Below the pieces are notes generated by a model. The model made no database searches. It was not told the DNA's origin and was given only the letters and a program-made list of their open reading frames with translations. Shown here in pieces: positions 21,307 through 33,452 of a stretch of DNA of 64,000 bases. How positions within the stretch are numbered: the first letter of the stretch is position 1; the number at the start of each line of letters is the position of its first letter. The DNA comes from Dugong dugon (lineage: Eukaryota; Chordata; Mammalia; Sirenia; Dugongidae), in assembly GCA_030035585.1 (NCBI GenBank), contig CM057465.1:967501-1031500 (forward strand), in the 5' to 3' direction. The position numbers were made by a program, and so were the translations under genes.

Positions 21307-22935
21307 ATTGCACCCAGGAAAGAGAGTGACGGGGTCCTTCCTCTTTCGGTTGCCCGTAGCAACCGCAGCATCTGTCTGGCGTCGGAGCTGAAAGCTGTCT
21401 CTCCTGAGCTGAGGCGGCAGGGGGCATGCTGGGGTCTGATAACCAGAAGCTCTGGGCCACAGGACCTGCAGGGCCCTTGCTCACCCCATGCTGCCTTGGC
21501 TCTCTGTGGCCCACCCAGCTCCCTTTTGCTGGGCGCCTCCCTGGCTGGGTGCCCTGAGAACCTCCTTCTGCACCCAGGCTCCTCCAGAGCGGACCGCCTT
21601 GCCCCCTGTGGGCCGGCAGCATCCACATGCAGGCCCCGTCTGGGGTTTGGGCTGACAGGGAGTGACGCCGCCCTGTCTGGCTCTGCTGGTCTTTCTTGCA
21701 GCCCCCTTGGCCCCTGAGAGCTGGGACCACTGGCATGGTGGGGAGGGCCAGGCTGGGCGGCAGCTGTTCCTGCTGATTTTTTCCATTTAATCCCCTTCTT
21801 GGGCTCAGGAACCTTCTGGAAATGAGGCTGGCTGCAGTGTGAAGAAGAGATAATCAAGACAAATGAGCCTCTGGAAGCAGGGATGCTGAGGGCACAACAG
21901 GTGATGTGGATGATCTCGCTTGGCTAGAATGAGGAGGCAGAGCCATCAGGGAGGTCCTGGCTGTTGTGGTGTTGGAGGCCGGGGTGGGAGGAATCACTGA
22001 TATAGGGGGTCACAGGGCTGAGGGGCCACTGACGGGTGCTGTCCAAGCCCCCTCCCTGCCTCGCTGGCTGCAGGAGGCCACTCCACCCTCCCACCCCCCA
22101 TACTTGGCACTGGTCAATTCCTGCAGGTCCCATTGTCTATTCCCCAGGGCCGGCCGCGGTTCCCGGCATGCCCCTGCTCATCCGACTTCCACTTCTGCTG
22201 CTTTCCAATCAATGAGGGGGAGGTTGCTTTCACAAGCTTGCCCCCTGCTGGCTGGGCATGAGGCTGTCCTTGAGGTGCATTGGGGTCTAGCAGGACCGGG
22301 CTATGCCAGGTGCAGAGAGCTGGGCTCTTAACGGTACACAGCATAACTATGACCTGGGGCTGTGGCACCTGCCCTTGGGGGGAGGGAGAGGCTGCTGGTG
22401 AGACCCCACGCAGGCCAAACAGCAGTCCCTCCAGAGATGGGCCCCTCATGTGTCCTGCACCCTGAATTCAGGCCCTCTCAGGGCTAGGCCATCCATGCAG
22501 AGGGAGGCTGGGTGAGCTGGGCAGAGCCTGCCCTGGACTCCCAACTTGGTGTCTTTCGGTATCTCCAGGCCTCCCCCTGACAGGGGCATCCAGCCCACAG
22601 CTGGCTGCAGATGGACGTTCTGCTGGACTGCGGTGTGGAGGAAGACTGCGGGGAAAAGGCAGTGTGGAAGAGGGAGGGGGTGTCAGGCTGAGAGAGATAT
22701 CTGAGCCAATTTCTGGTGGTAGGTGTGCTGGTGGGCATGGCAAACTCGGGGTGGTCAGCTCAGTGGAGCAGAGGATGTGGGACAGAGGGAAGGAGTGGCT
22801 GGAGTCAGCATTGTTGGAGTGAGTCGTCCATGGAGGGACAGAGCTCTAGGTTTCCACCACCAGTCTTTTCTGTCCCTCAGCCTCCTTGTTCAGACCTTGA
22901 AGAACTCAGTGCCCTGGCCCAAAGACATAGAGGCC
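21307..22935. other. GC-rich unique sequence, no gene recognised
   Basis: Several overlapping frames exist in both strands as expected for GC-rich DNA. None carries a recognisable domain or a credible start. Confidence 0.45.
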
Positions 22936-23313
22936 ACTCATTCATCCATTCATTCATCCATCTATCCATCCATCCACCCACCCATCTGTCTGTCCATCCA
23001 TCAGTCCATCCGTCTATCTTTCTATCCATCCATCCATCCAACCATTCAAACATCCATCCATCCGTCCACCCACCTACTCATCCATCCATCCACCCATCCA
23101 TCCATCCATCCATGCATCCATCCATCCATCCATCCAACCACCCATCCATCTATCCATTCATCTGTCTTTCCATCCATCCATCCACCTGTCCATCCATCCA
23201 TTCATCCATCCATCAGTCCATCCATCCGTCCATCCATCCATCCACCTGTCCATCTGTCCATCCATTCACTTGTCTGCTCATCTACCATCTGTCCATCTTG
23301 CCCACCTGCCTGC

Positions 23314-23345
<32 letters not shown>

Positions 23346-23458
23346 CCATCCATCCATCCATCCATCCATCCATTCATTTGTCCACTCATCCACCTCTCTG
23401 TCCATCTGTCCACCCAGCCACCTCCACCCATTCATCCGTCTATCCATTCATCTGTCTA
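22936..23458 (+). repeat. (ATCC)n tract, about 520 bp
   Basis: Imperfect CATC repeats with CACC, CGTC, TGTC and TTCA variants. Frames read as repeated Ser-Ile-His-Pro on the plus strand and Met-Asp-Gly-Trp on the minus strand, a repeat artefact. Confidence 0.95.
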
Positions 23459-25047
23459 GCAGACATGCCTGGAATTCCTGCCTTACCAGCTCTGAGCGCA
23501 GCACTGCTCTGTACCTTAGAGACCTCACTGGCCCACAGGGACAGAGGCAAAGGTGCACTGTTGAGCCAGCATTGGTTACTGGGCCCAGAGGAGGCCTCAC
23601 AGATGGTGAACCACATGGCTCTGCCTTCTGGATCCTGAAGCATTTCTTCATGCTGTCCACAGCCCCTCTTATCTGGTTATCTTCACCTTGGCCCTCTTTG
23701 TCTCCTGCTCCAGCCATGAGTGGAAGTATGCTCAGTGCCCAAAACTCACCAACAAACACAAAAGGGAGAACCTCAGCATCTTTTACAATCCCATCCCCCA
23801 GTGGTTAGTCCATTAATATTTTCATGTGATTCCTGAATGGAAAGAGCACGCCCTCTCATGCTCTGACCCTCCACACTGTAACCGCTTACAGCTACTTTGT
23901 TCTATTTCTAACTCAGCACTACGTAGTGGCCAGGTTCCTTGGCCAGGTGCACCTTTGACGTGCAGGATGCTCATTCCCAGGCACAGAGTCTTTCTGGAGC
24001 TCAGGGCAGAAGGCTGGGTGGGCACCGCTGGGCTGGAGACCTCAGTGTTTGGGGGTGATTGAGCTATGGGGGTGGGGGATGCCCTAGGCCAGCACAGCTC
24101 GGGGAAGGAGAGGCCACGGAGGTAGCCAGGGAGCCTGACACCCAGGCGCCCAGTGCCTTTGACTCACCATGTAGCCCCCAGCTCCTCCCACCGCCCCCTC
24201 CTAGGTGTATGGGAATTCCTCTTTTACTCCCTTCAGGCAGTTCCACCCATCACGACCTGGCTTTGGGGCCTCAGCGCTGAGTGGCACCCAGCATCCCTGT
24301 GGGTTGCCTCCATCCACCTTCCCCAAGAGCATTTTCCTTTCAAGCTTCCTATTCTCGTCCCGCTCATCTCTCTCTCAGCTGGAGACCATCCATGCAAAAG
24401 GAGGAAACAGAAGCCACGAAGAGGACTTTCTTCTCAGAGGAGGGGAGGCCAGACCCAGGGCTTCAGGGCTTGGGCTGGACGGCAAGGGTCCAGTGGGTGC
24501 AGAGGAGTCCCGAGTTCCTTTGGCAGCAGCCTGAGTGCACCCCCCGTTGGGGGACCTCGCCTAGGGCCTCCCTGGGTCCTTGGACATTCTCCCAGCTATC
24601 TGGCCCCTTGGCCCGGGCAGCATCCGCTGGGGAGCTGCCAGCAGGCCCCTGGCAAGGGGTCCAACCAGGCTCTGGTTCTTCTCAGTGCCGTGAGCAGCCG
24701 GGTGTGGGGTGGGAGCTCTGATAGATTTGGTTGTCTGCGCGTGGCTGCATTAAGATCGACGTGCAGAGTAGAGAGAATCAATGGGTGAGTGACAGGCCTG
24801 GGTTAAGGGCCATGGAGTGGAGTTTCCTGTGAAAACAAGCTTATTAATTTAAACTCTGTTGGCTCATTTTCTTGTCAAATGGGCTCCACTTAGTTATTGT
24901 GTGAATCAATGCTGGTAACTAAGCTGCACCAACACCCTCAGCAAGGTCAAACCTGCTCATAAGTAACCCACAGCTGCCCGCCAACACACCTAACAGGGCC
25001 AAACTCACCTGTTAGTAACCCACATCTCCCTGTCAACACACTTAACC
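23459..25047. other. GC-rich unique sequence, no gene recognised
   Basis: No domain was recognised. 24830-24920 is AT-rich ('ttattaatttaaactctgtt') and may be conserved non-coding DNA. Confidence 0.4.
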
Positions 25048-25205
25048 AGTTGCTGTGGAGATAACTCCCACTCATGGCAACCCCACTTGTGCAGAGTAGG
25101 ACTGCTCCCTAGGGTTCTTAAGGCTGTGACCTTTTGGAAGCAGATTGCCAGCCCTTTCTTCTGAGGCACCTCTGGATGAATCGACCACCAATCTTTCAGT
25201 TACCC
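25048..25205 (-). mobile_element. AfroSINE, minus strand, diverged
   Basis: 'cagttgctgtggagataact', 'gattgccagccctttcttct' and 'gaggcacctctggatgaatc'. Confidence 0.7.
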
Positions 25206-25242
25206 ACCCATTAATAACGCATAGCCTCCCTTTGGTGGGTTT

Positions 25243-26865
25243 AGGGCATGATGGTGATGTTCTTAGGTGCTGTCAAGTTGGTTCCAACTCATAGTGACCC
25301 CGTGTACAACAGAATGAAACACTGCCTGGTCCTGTGCCATCCTCACAATCATTGATTGTTATGCTTGAGCCCATTGTTGCAGCCACTGTGTCAATCCATC
25401 TTGTTGAGGGTCTTCCTCTTTTTCACTGACCCTCTTCTTTACCAAGCATGATGTCCTTTTCCAGGGACTGGTCCCTCCTGACAACATGTCCAAAGTATGT
25501 GAGATGAAGTCTCTCTCCCCATCCTCACTTCTAGTGAGCATTTTGGCTGTACTTCTACCCAGAAAGATTCGTTGGTTCTTCTGGCAGTCCAAGGTGTATT
25601 CAGTGTTCTTCGCCAACACCATAATTCAAAGGCGTCAATTCTTCTTTGGGCTTCCTTATTCATCGTCCAGCTTTCACATGCATATGAAGTGATTGAAAAC
25701 ACCATGGCTTGGGTCAGGGCGCACCTTAGTCTTCAAGGTGACATCTTCGCTTTTTTTTTTTTTTTAAACACTTTAAAGAGGTTTTTTGCAGAAGATTTGC
25801 CCAATGCAATGCGTCATTTGATTTCTTGACTGCTGCTTCCATGGGTGTTGATTGCAGATCTAAGTAAAACGAAATCCTTGACAACTTCAGGCTTTTCTCC
25901 ACTTACCATGGTGTTGCTTATTGGTCCAGTTGTGAGGATTTTTGTTTTCTTTATGTGGAGGTGTAATCCATACTGAAGGCTGTAGTCTTTGATCTTCATC
26001 AGTAAGTGCTTCAAGTCCTCTTCACTTTCAGCAAGCAAGGTTGTGTCATCTGCATACAGTAGGTTGTTGATGAGTTTTCCTCCAATTCTGATGTCCTGTT
26101 CTTCTTCATATAGTCCAGTTTCTCAGATTATTTGCTCAGCATACAGATTGAATAAGCTTGGTGAAAGGATACAGCCCTGACACATACCTTTCCTGACTTT
26201 AAACTACCCAGTATCCCCCTGTTCTGTCCAAACAACTGCCTCTTGATTTGTGTGCAGGTTCCTCATGAGCACAATTAAGTGTTCTGGAATTCCCATTCTT
26301 CATGATGTTATCCATAATTTGTTATGACCCACACAGTCGAATGCCTTTGCATAGTCAATAAAACACAGGTAAACATCTCTGGTATTCTCTGCTTTCAGCC
26401 AGGATTCATCTGACATTGGCAATGATATCCCTTGTTCCATGTCCTCTTCTGAATCTGGCTTGAATTTCTGGCAATTCCCCATCGATGTATTGCTACAACT
26501 GCTTTTGAATGATCTTCAGCAAGATTTTACTTGTGTGTGATATTAACGATATTGTTTGATAATTTCTGCATTCTGTAAGATCACCTTTCTTTAGAATGAG
26601 TAGAAATATGGATCTCTTCCAGTTGGTTGGCCAGGTAGCTGTCTTCCAAATTTCTTGGCATAGACAAGTGAGCACTTCCAGTGCTGCATCCGTTTGTTGA
26701 AACATCTCAATTGGTATTCCGTCAATTCCTGGAGCCTTGTTTTTTGCCAACGCCTTCAGTGCAGCTTGGACTTCCTCCTTCAGTACTGTCGGTTCCTGAT
26801 CATATGTTACCTCCTGAAATGGTTGAATGTCGACCAATTCTTTCTGCTACAGTGACTCTCTTTAA
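25243..26865 (-). mobile_element. RTE1-type LINE, 5'-truncated (about 1.6 kb)
   Basis: The minus strand carries the whole RT and C-terminal region of the RTE polyprotein in broken frames: 'KALAKNKAPGIDGIPIEMF' and 'WPTNWKRSIFLLILKKGDL' (26837-26493), 'FIDYAKAFDCVGHNKLW' (near 26330), 'ILTTGPISNTM' (near 25940) and 'AFELWCWRRTLN' (near 25625). The endonuclease is missing. Tail GTT-rich at the left edge. Inactive. Confidence 0.92.
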
Positions 26866-27361
26866 GACGATGATGATACGTTGTCCTCAGTCACAGGAAT
26901 GGCTACTCAATCAAGCCCAACAAATGTGTATTGACTGGATAAGCACATGACTTATTGGCCCTAGGGACCCATTAGTTAGGTTGGGACCCAGGGTCCAGGA
27001 CACGCCCCAGTGAACCGAGACAGAGCCACCCTCTGTATTGAGCAGCTATTCTGTGCCTGGCCCCACAGCAAGCTAAACATTAATTCTTTCAACACTAATT
27101 TTCTTTGGCTCAAGGGACTTGCCTTTGGTGGCGTGGTAAGCGGTGCAGGTGGGGGCTTGTCTCACCTCCCTTCAGGGAGGAGCTGGATTTTGGTCAGCAA
27201 CTTGGATGATGCCTCTGGAGAGGATCAGGAGGAAGGGTCTCTAGCAAAGGAAAGGGCTATGTGTGAGGTGGTGTAGAGGTGGAGGGGCTGGAGGGTGAGA
27301 GGACATGGCTCACAGCAGTATCCTAGCATGGGCTCTTGTGGCCAACCCTCATTTTCTCCAC
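26866..27361. other. Unique sequence with possible MIR remnant
   Basis: 'gagcagctattctgtgcctggc' region (about 27037-27060) may be an L2/MIR tail. No gene seen. Confidence 0.35.
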
Positions 27362-28018
27362 TCTTGTGGGTGGAATTGTGCCCCCAAAATGCGTGTGGAA
27401 GTCCTAACGTGAGTATCCTGAACACGACCCTGTTTGGAGATAGAGGTTTTCTTTTGTTGTGTGAATGAGGTCATATCTGAGTGGGGTGGGTCCTAAACCC
27501 AATCACTTCTGAGTTATAAAAAGAGCAGGACAGACACAGACACACACAGTGGGAAGACTGATGTCGTGTGAGGGTGCGTCTACAACACAATAATACTGTT
27601 ACATTGTTATTATATTACTGCTGTTGTTATGTTCAGAGCCCTGGTGGCACAGTGGTTAAGAGCTCAGCTATTAACCAAAAGGTTGGCAGTTCGAATCTTC
27701 CAGCTGCTCCTTGGAAACCCTATGGGGCAGTTCTACTCTGTCCTACAGGGTAGCTATGAGCTGGAATCGACTCCACGGCAACAAGTTTTTTTTTTTTTTC
27801 ATTATTGTTATGTTAACATAACAAAAGAAAACCTCTATTTTCAAACAAGCATCGCTGGCAGACACCGGAGAGCAGCAGAGAGGCCACAGAAGGAATGGAC
27901 ACTACAGAGACCCTGATTCGGACGACGAGTCCCCGGAACCAGAAGAAGATAAATTCCTGTTCTTCAGAGCCTCCCTGGGTGGTACTTCTCTGACAGCAAC
28001 AGCAGGTAACTAAGACAC
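27362..28018 (+). mobile_element. Solo LTR, MaLR-like, carrying an AfroSINE
   Basis: Begins 'gggtggaattgtgcccccaa' and ends 'acagcaggtaactaagaca', with 'gttataaaaagagcaggaca' as the core. Split by the AfroSINE at 27636-27795. A fossil without internal genes. Same family as 17945-18338. Confidence 0.65.
27636..27795 (+). mobile_element. AfroSINE, young-looking
   Basis: 'agagccctggtggcacagtg' head to 'gaatcgactccacggcaaca' end plus T run. One of the least diverged copies in the window. Confidence 0.9.
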
Positions 28019-28244
28019 CAGGTTCTGGGTCTCAGCCGGCCCAGGTGAGGTGCCGAGGTCACAGTGGATGAGTGTGGGTGGCGGGGACTTGTCTCTGGGG
28101 TCACGCTGCTCCTCCAGGCCTTGGGGCACTCAGCGTCCCCATGTTCCCAGAACGTGCCCGGGACAACCACTACTGCACCCCTGCAACCACTGGGTAAACC
28201 CGTGCTTTCGGAAGACGATGAAGCCAATCTGTTTTCAGGGCTTT
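28019..28244. other. Unique sequence
   Basis: Nothing recognised. Confidence 0.4.
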
Positions 28245-28450
28245 ACAAAGCCGGTTGTCACTGAGTCGTCTCTGACTTGTGGCCACCCCGTGTGTGTCAG
28301 AGCAGAACTGTGATCCATAGGGTTTTCGGTGACTGATTTTTGGGAAGCAGTTCGTCAGACCTTTCTATCGAGGCTCCTCTGGGTGGACTTGAACCTCCAA
28401 CCTTTCAGTTAGCAGTTGAGGCTTAACTGTTTACAGTACTGGGGGTCTCC
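28245..28450 (-). mobile_element. AfroSINE, minus strand, long type
   Basis: 'gtgtgtgtcagagcagaact', 'gggtggacttgaacctccaa' and head 'tactgggggtctcc'. Confidence 0.8.
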
Positions 28451-29745
28451 TATGGCTTCAGAGCTTTACTGGTTAAAAAAACACCGTAAAAATTTTCCTC
28501 ACGTTGCTTCCTTGCTGGGCCCAGCCTAGTCTCCTGGGAAGTCTTTTTGAAAAATTCAGTATTTTCTATAAGTAATTGATATGTGTGCTAAAAATTGTAT
28601 CTAGCTATACTCCAAAAAGAGATCACAATTCTCCACAGAAACACATTTTTGTGCATAAACAAAATAAATTAGCACTCTCAAAGTGAGCGCCTGGGAGGGG
28701 AGGCCTGTCTGGGAGGGAGGGGCTGACATCTGCTGGGGACATCATGAGTGAGCCAACCTAATTACCATGGTTGTAATTACATTACTTTAGTAAAAAGTTG
28801 TGACAGATTATTTGTGAACGCCAACAAAATGACTAATAAAAGGGGCTGCATTTCTTGAGCTATCGGTGTCATTGATTCATCAGATGACAATTTCGCTTTG
28901 AGGGGAGTTTAGATGAGCTGGCTGCGCCCGAGTCTAGGCTGGGGTCTGGTACTCACAGGCCTCCGGTAGGGGGCAGGGGGCAAGGCCACGCCCTCCAGCT
29001 GCCCCGGCTCCCGGCCACACTGAGCCAGGATGGACCTGGGAAGTCCTACAGCCCCCGTGTCACTTACGCCCTGTGCAAATGCAGGTTTGGCCTGGTTTAG
29101 CCTCTGCTCCCGAGTGTTGCGGTTTACGCCGAGTTCCCTGGGGACTGGAGAGGATCTGTCCCACTCCGAGCCCCAGGCCATAGGGGGGGGCTCTTCCTTT
29201 CGTACAAAACAGAACCCAGTTCTGCCGAGGCTGAAGATGACGAGAAACAGCCTCTTTAGTCCCCACACTCTTGTCCAGAGGTCACCCACTACGGGGTGCT
29301 TCTGACGGACACGGGACCAGCCCTTTGAACTGCGGTCCCTGGCTGTGCAGACCCAAGTCCCTCAGTTCCAGAAGGGGTGAGGAGGGAGCCTGAGAGGCGG
29401 TAGTCAGGGGGTGTGGCCTGAAGGCCAGCCCCCTGGACTGGGGCTTCATTAAGGGGGATCCTGATTCTTTGTGGTTTGTTTGTTCTTGGGCCCTGAAGGC
29501 TTTCTTCAGAAGAAGGTCATACAGTTGGAAACCCAAGTGCCTTGCCCCCAGCTGGGTGGGGTGGGCACAGGGCTTGCACCTGCTGGCTGAGCTGGCCATG
29601 TGGCCCCTCCTGCCAGGGTCCACCAGCCCCCTTTTTGCCTCCCATGCAGGCCCAGAGTGAGGTATTCAAGGCTGGAACCCCATACACTCCTGAAGGTACC
29701 ATAGGGAGAGACGGCCAGAAGCGCTGCTGGACTTCCATGTGGCAT
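28451..29745. other. Unique sequence, possible conserved non-coding block at 28740-28905
   Basis: 28740-28905 has dense TAATTA-type motifs ('cctaattaccatggttgtaa') in otherwise repeat-free DNA. 28906-29745 is GC-rich, with no gene recognised. Confidence 0.4.
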
Positions 29746-30045
29746 GGTGTGTGCGAACATGTGAGTGTGTGAGCTTGGCACACACGCATTTATGCATGCA
29801 TGCACAGGGATGTGCACACACGTGTGCTGTGAGTGCATGTGCGTACCGCGCATATGTGCTTGTCTGTGCGTGCTGGCGTGTTTGTGCAGTGCAGTGTGTA
29901 TGTATGTGTGCATGCACGTGTATGTGTACGCATGCATGTGTGTGTACATGACCGCGCACATATGTGTATATTTAGATGTGGCCAGGCACACAGATGTGTG
30001 TGCGTGCCTGTGGGTGCATGTGTGCATTGCTAGAGTCACAAGTGT
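29746..30045 (+). repeat. (TG)n/(CATG)n-rich tract
   Basis: About 300 bases of alternating TG, CATG and CACACG sequence. Frames rich in Cys/Val or His/Thr are artefacts. Confidence 0.85.
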
Positions 30046-31871
30046 GTGGAGTGACTCTGGATTGGTCAGTTCCCTGAAATAAACACGCTCAGGCTGGACC
30101 ATGCCCAGGAGGTCCAGGTGCCGGGCAGCAGGGAGGAGCCACATGGTCCCCTAGGAGCATTTTGGCTGCTCTAGCCCCTGAGCTGTCCTCTGGGGGCCTG
30201 AGGACTCCCCGTGACTGTTCTCAGCATGTCTCCTCCCCCCAGCACACTAGAGGACTCCCTGCTCCCTGGGGCTAGGTTCCTGATTTCAGACCACTTAGCC
30301 TCAGTGCCGTCTCCTTGAGTCTGCTTTCACTGTGGGTGGCCTGTGCTGGGCTGTCCGACAGCTATTCCTGTCAGAGAAGCTGGACATCACAGAGCAGGTG
30401 CCCACGATTGGCTGCGGCTGTGGCTTCCAGGGAAGCCCTTGTCCAGCCCGAGGACAAAGGGGAAGAAACAGGAATAAGCCTGCGAGGGCCAAGGTGCCTG
30501 AGGACGAGGGGCTGCTCTCCGGGCCCCCTCTGTCTGGGCCGCACCCGCAGCTGTCACTGTCTCCGTGGAGAACATGAGGCTTCCCACACCTGCTCCCCTG
30601 TCCCAGCAGCCCTCCCAGTTGGGCGATATTAGCATCTCAAAGCCATCTCAGTTTTCAGCCGTGCAAGGTTTCTGTGTGCGTGGGTTAATTCTTTTGTTAC
30701 CATTTTCTGCCCAGAAATGAATTTCTCCTCTGCTTGTGCTGGCTAATGAAATGTCCTCCCGAGGGCCGCCTCGGAGTCGCTCTTGCTGGGGCTGAATTAT
30801 TAAGACTTGCTTTCTTTAGGAGGCTGAGGGTGGGCGAGGGGTGATTGCATGGGGGGAGCACAGCCGTACACCCAAGAAGAACAACGCTGGGTGCTGGGAG
30901 GGGTGGAGTGAGGTCGGCTGGAGGAGGAACAGTGAGGCTCTGTGGGGGATAGTGGGACATTGGAGGAAGGGTCCTGGGCCCCAGAGGACAGCTGCCATGT
31001 GCTGTGGGTGGGGTGGGCGTGAGGCTGGAGGGGCAGGTCAGACGCTGGGGGCCTCGAATGCCGGGTGGAGCCGTGGTTTGGTTTAGGGGTTGGAGCTAGA
31101 CACGGAGGGAGGTGAAGAGATGACAGGGACAAGTTTGCAACTTGGGAAGATGGTTCCGGATGCAGGTGGAGCCTCCCGGCTTGTTGATCAGGGTGTGGCC
31201 TTGCCCCTGCCCCCAGCGACCCCAGGTTGGGGGTCGGCCACTCACTCCTGACCCTCAGTCTCCTGGTGACCCGTCAACGGCCAGCTGCTGGAGAAGAGGT
31301 TAGCTGGGAGCCGGCAGGACACAGTGGGGCCAGGTCCTCATGCCCCGGGTGGCCAAGTCCAGTCCTCTGTGTCTGCCCAGGCTTTGCCGTCCCAGCGCAC
31401 CCCCCAATGGTCCCACCAGGGGCCTGTCAACCGGGAAAAGCGCCTCTGGCAATTAGTGTTAAACTGCTGAATGATCTCTCTCAGGTAGAAACTGCCGTGG
31501 CCAATAGAAAGTGCTCGCTAGCGCCTCCTGGAGTGACGCCCAGGGCCTGCACCCTGCCTCCATACCTTCCATCTCTGGTTCCACCGGAGCCTCAGGACGA
31601 CCACTGAGCGGGCTGAGCAGCGCCCCGGTTTCACCACCAGATGCCAGGAGCACCCCCAGTATGACAACCAAAACCATCTCAGACCTCGCCCGTGTCCCTT
31701 GGGACAGAGGGCCAGATGAGACACTCCCCTCCTTTCTTTCTGCTTGTCCCCCAAAAGAAGTCGGTGCCCTTGACTGGGGTCAGCTGGCCGTCTGCCTGAG
31801 TCTTCCAGGGAGTGGTCGGGCTGGATGGTCAGGAGGAGGGGGTGTGGTGGGGCCCTGCCTGCCCCTGGGTC
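30046..31871. other. GC-rich unique sequence, no gene recognised
   Basis: A short AT-rich block at 30660-30815 ('gctggctaatgaaatgtcct', 'gctgaattattaagacttgc') lacks repeat features. Frames elsewhere have no recognisable domain. Confidence 0.4.
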
Positions 31872-32162
31872 TTGTGGTCTGGGGGTAGAGGTGGGTCCTG
31901 ATGGGCTTTGCAGTCTGGGATGGGGGTCCTGGTGGGTTCTGTGGTCTGGGGGTGGGGGTGGGGTCCTGATGGGCTTTGCAGTCTGGGTTGGGGGTCCTGG
32001 TGGGTTCTGTGGTCTGGGGATGGAGGTGGGTCCTGATGGGCTTTGTAGTCTGGGACAGGGGTCCTGGTGGGCCCTGTGGTCTGCATGTGAAGAGGGGTCC
32101 CAGTAAGCTTTGTGGTCTGGGCTGGGGTTCTAGCGGGCTTTTCAATCTGGGCGGGAGTCCCT
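31872..32162 (+). repeat. Minisatellite, about 34/68-bp unit
   Basis: Alternating subunits of 'tgatgggctttgcagtctgg' and 'tggtgggttctgtggtctgg', about four double units, degrading toward the right. Confidence 0.85.
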
Positions 32163-32760
32163 GGTGAAGTGGCCTCCCCTGTCCGCCTTCAGCTCGTCCA
32201 CGTGATCTCGGCCTCCTCCGTGCTGCCTGCGGGGTCTCCCCAGCGGACCCACAGGTAAGACAGCCACAAAGTCCCTTGGGTTCAGTGGTCACTCCCTTGA
32301 CGTTTGGGGCTGAGGCCAGCGGGCATGCTGAGTGGTAACCATGAGGTCAGAGGGCAGTGGGCATGGAGAGGGCTCAGGCAAAGGCAGGTCGGGGCTGCAA
32401 AGGGGCCTGCCTTGGGGTCTGGCCAGGTGACGGCTTCCTGGGGTCTGCGTCCTGGGCAGTGTGTGTGTGGGGGGTGCATGTGCTGTGTTCTCAGAAGCCA
32501 GGTGCTGCTGGCTGTGCTGCAGGCATGTGAGAGAATCAACCTCGAGGCCCGTGGGCAGGCGCATCACCGCCCCCCCGCAGACTCCCTCTGCCCCTCTGCC
32601 CCTCCTGCCAGACGCAGGTGAACAGGATCTGCCCTGGAGGGACACATGGGCGGGGGGGGGGGGCAAAGCCGGAAATGGACTCTTTCCCCTGAGGATCACA
32701 CTGGCGTCGGCACCACAGCACTGTCATGAATGTGGCTCTCATTTCTGTTAACCTAGAGCT
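32163..32760. other. GC-rich unique sequence
   Basis: Contains a G run at 32650-32662. No gene recognised. Confidence 0.4.
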
Positions 32761-32761
32761 G

Positions 32762-33452
32762 GATTGCACCTCAACAGAAAGAAAACAAAAATCCTCACAA
32801 CTGGACCCATAAGCAACATCATGATAAATGGAGAAAAGACTGAGGTTGTCAAGGGTTTCATTTTACTTGGATCCGCAATCAATATCCATGGAAGCAGCAG
32901 TCAGGAAATGAAAAGATGCATTGCATTGGGCAAATCTGCTGCAAAAGATCTCTTTGAAGTGTTAAAAAGCAAAGATGTCACCATGAGGACTACGGTGCGC
33001 CTGACCCAAGCCATGGTGTTTTCAGTCACCTCATCTGCACGCGAAAGCTGGACAATGAAGAAGGAAGACTGACGAATTGACACCTTTGAATTAGGATGGT
33101 GGCAAAAAATACTGACTATACCCTGGATGGCCAAAAGAACACACACGTTTGTCTTGGAAGAAGTATGGCCAGAATGCATCTTAGAAGCAAAGATGGAGAG
33201 ACTACGTCTCACATACTTTGGACATGTTGTCAGGAGGGATCAGTCCCTGGATAAGGACATCATGCTTGGTAAAGTTCAAGGTCATGGAAAAAAAGAAGAC
33301 CCTCAATGACATGGATTGACACGGTGGCTGTAACAACAGGCTGAAACATAGCCAACGATTGTGAGGATGGTGCAGGACCGGGCAGTGTTTTGTTTTGTGA
33401 TACAGACGGTCACTATAGTCGGAACCGACTTGATGGCACCTAACAACAACAA
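32762..33452 (+). mobile_element. RTE1-type LINE 3' part, plus strand
   Basis: The plus frame starts 'HLNRKKTKILTTGPISNIM', continues 'AMVFSVTSSARESWTMKKED', then 'RLRLTYFGHVVRRDQSLDKD'. The end is 'gatggcacctaacaacaaca'. 5'-truncated and interrupted by stops. Confidence 0.9.

Noticed and set aside
21117-21857. 246-codon frame on the minus strand
   Set aside because: No ATG at its beginning, its C-terminal part is minisatellite, and no domain is visible.
22716-23808. 361- and 247-codon frames rich in Ser-Ile-His-Pro
   Set aside because: Translation of the (ATCC)n tract, period 4, so all three frames stay open. Not coding.
29506-30144. 212-codon His/Thr-rich frame on the minus strand
   Set aside because: Overlaps the TG/CATG tract and GC-rich DNA; no domain.
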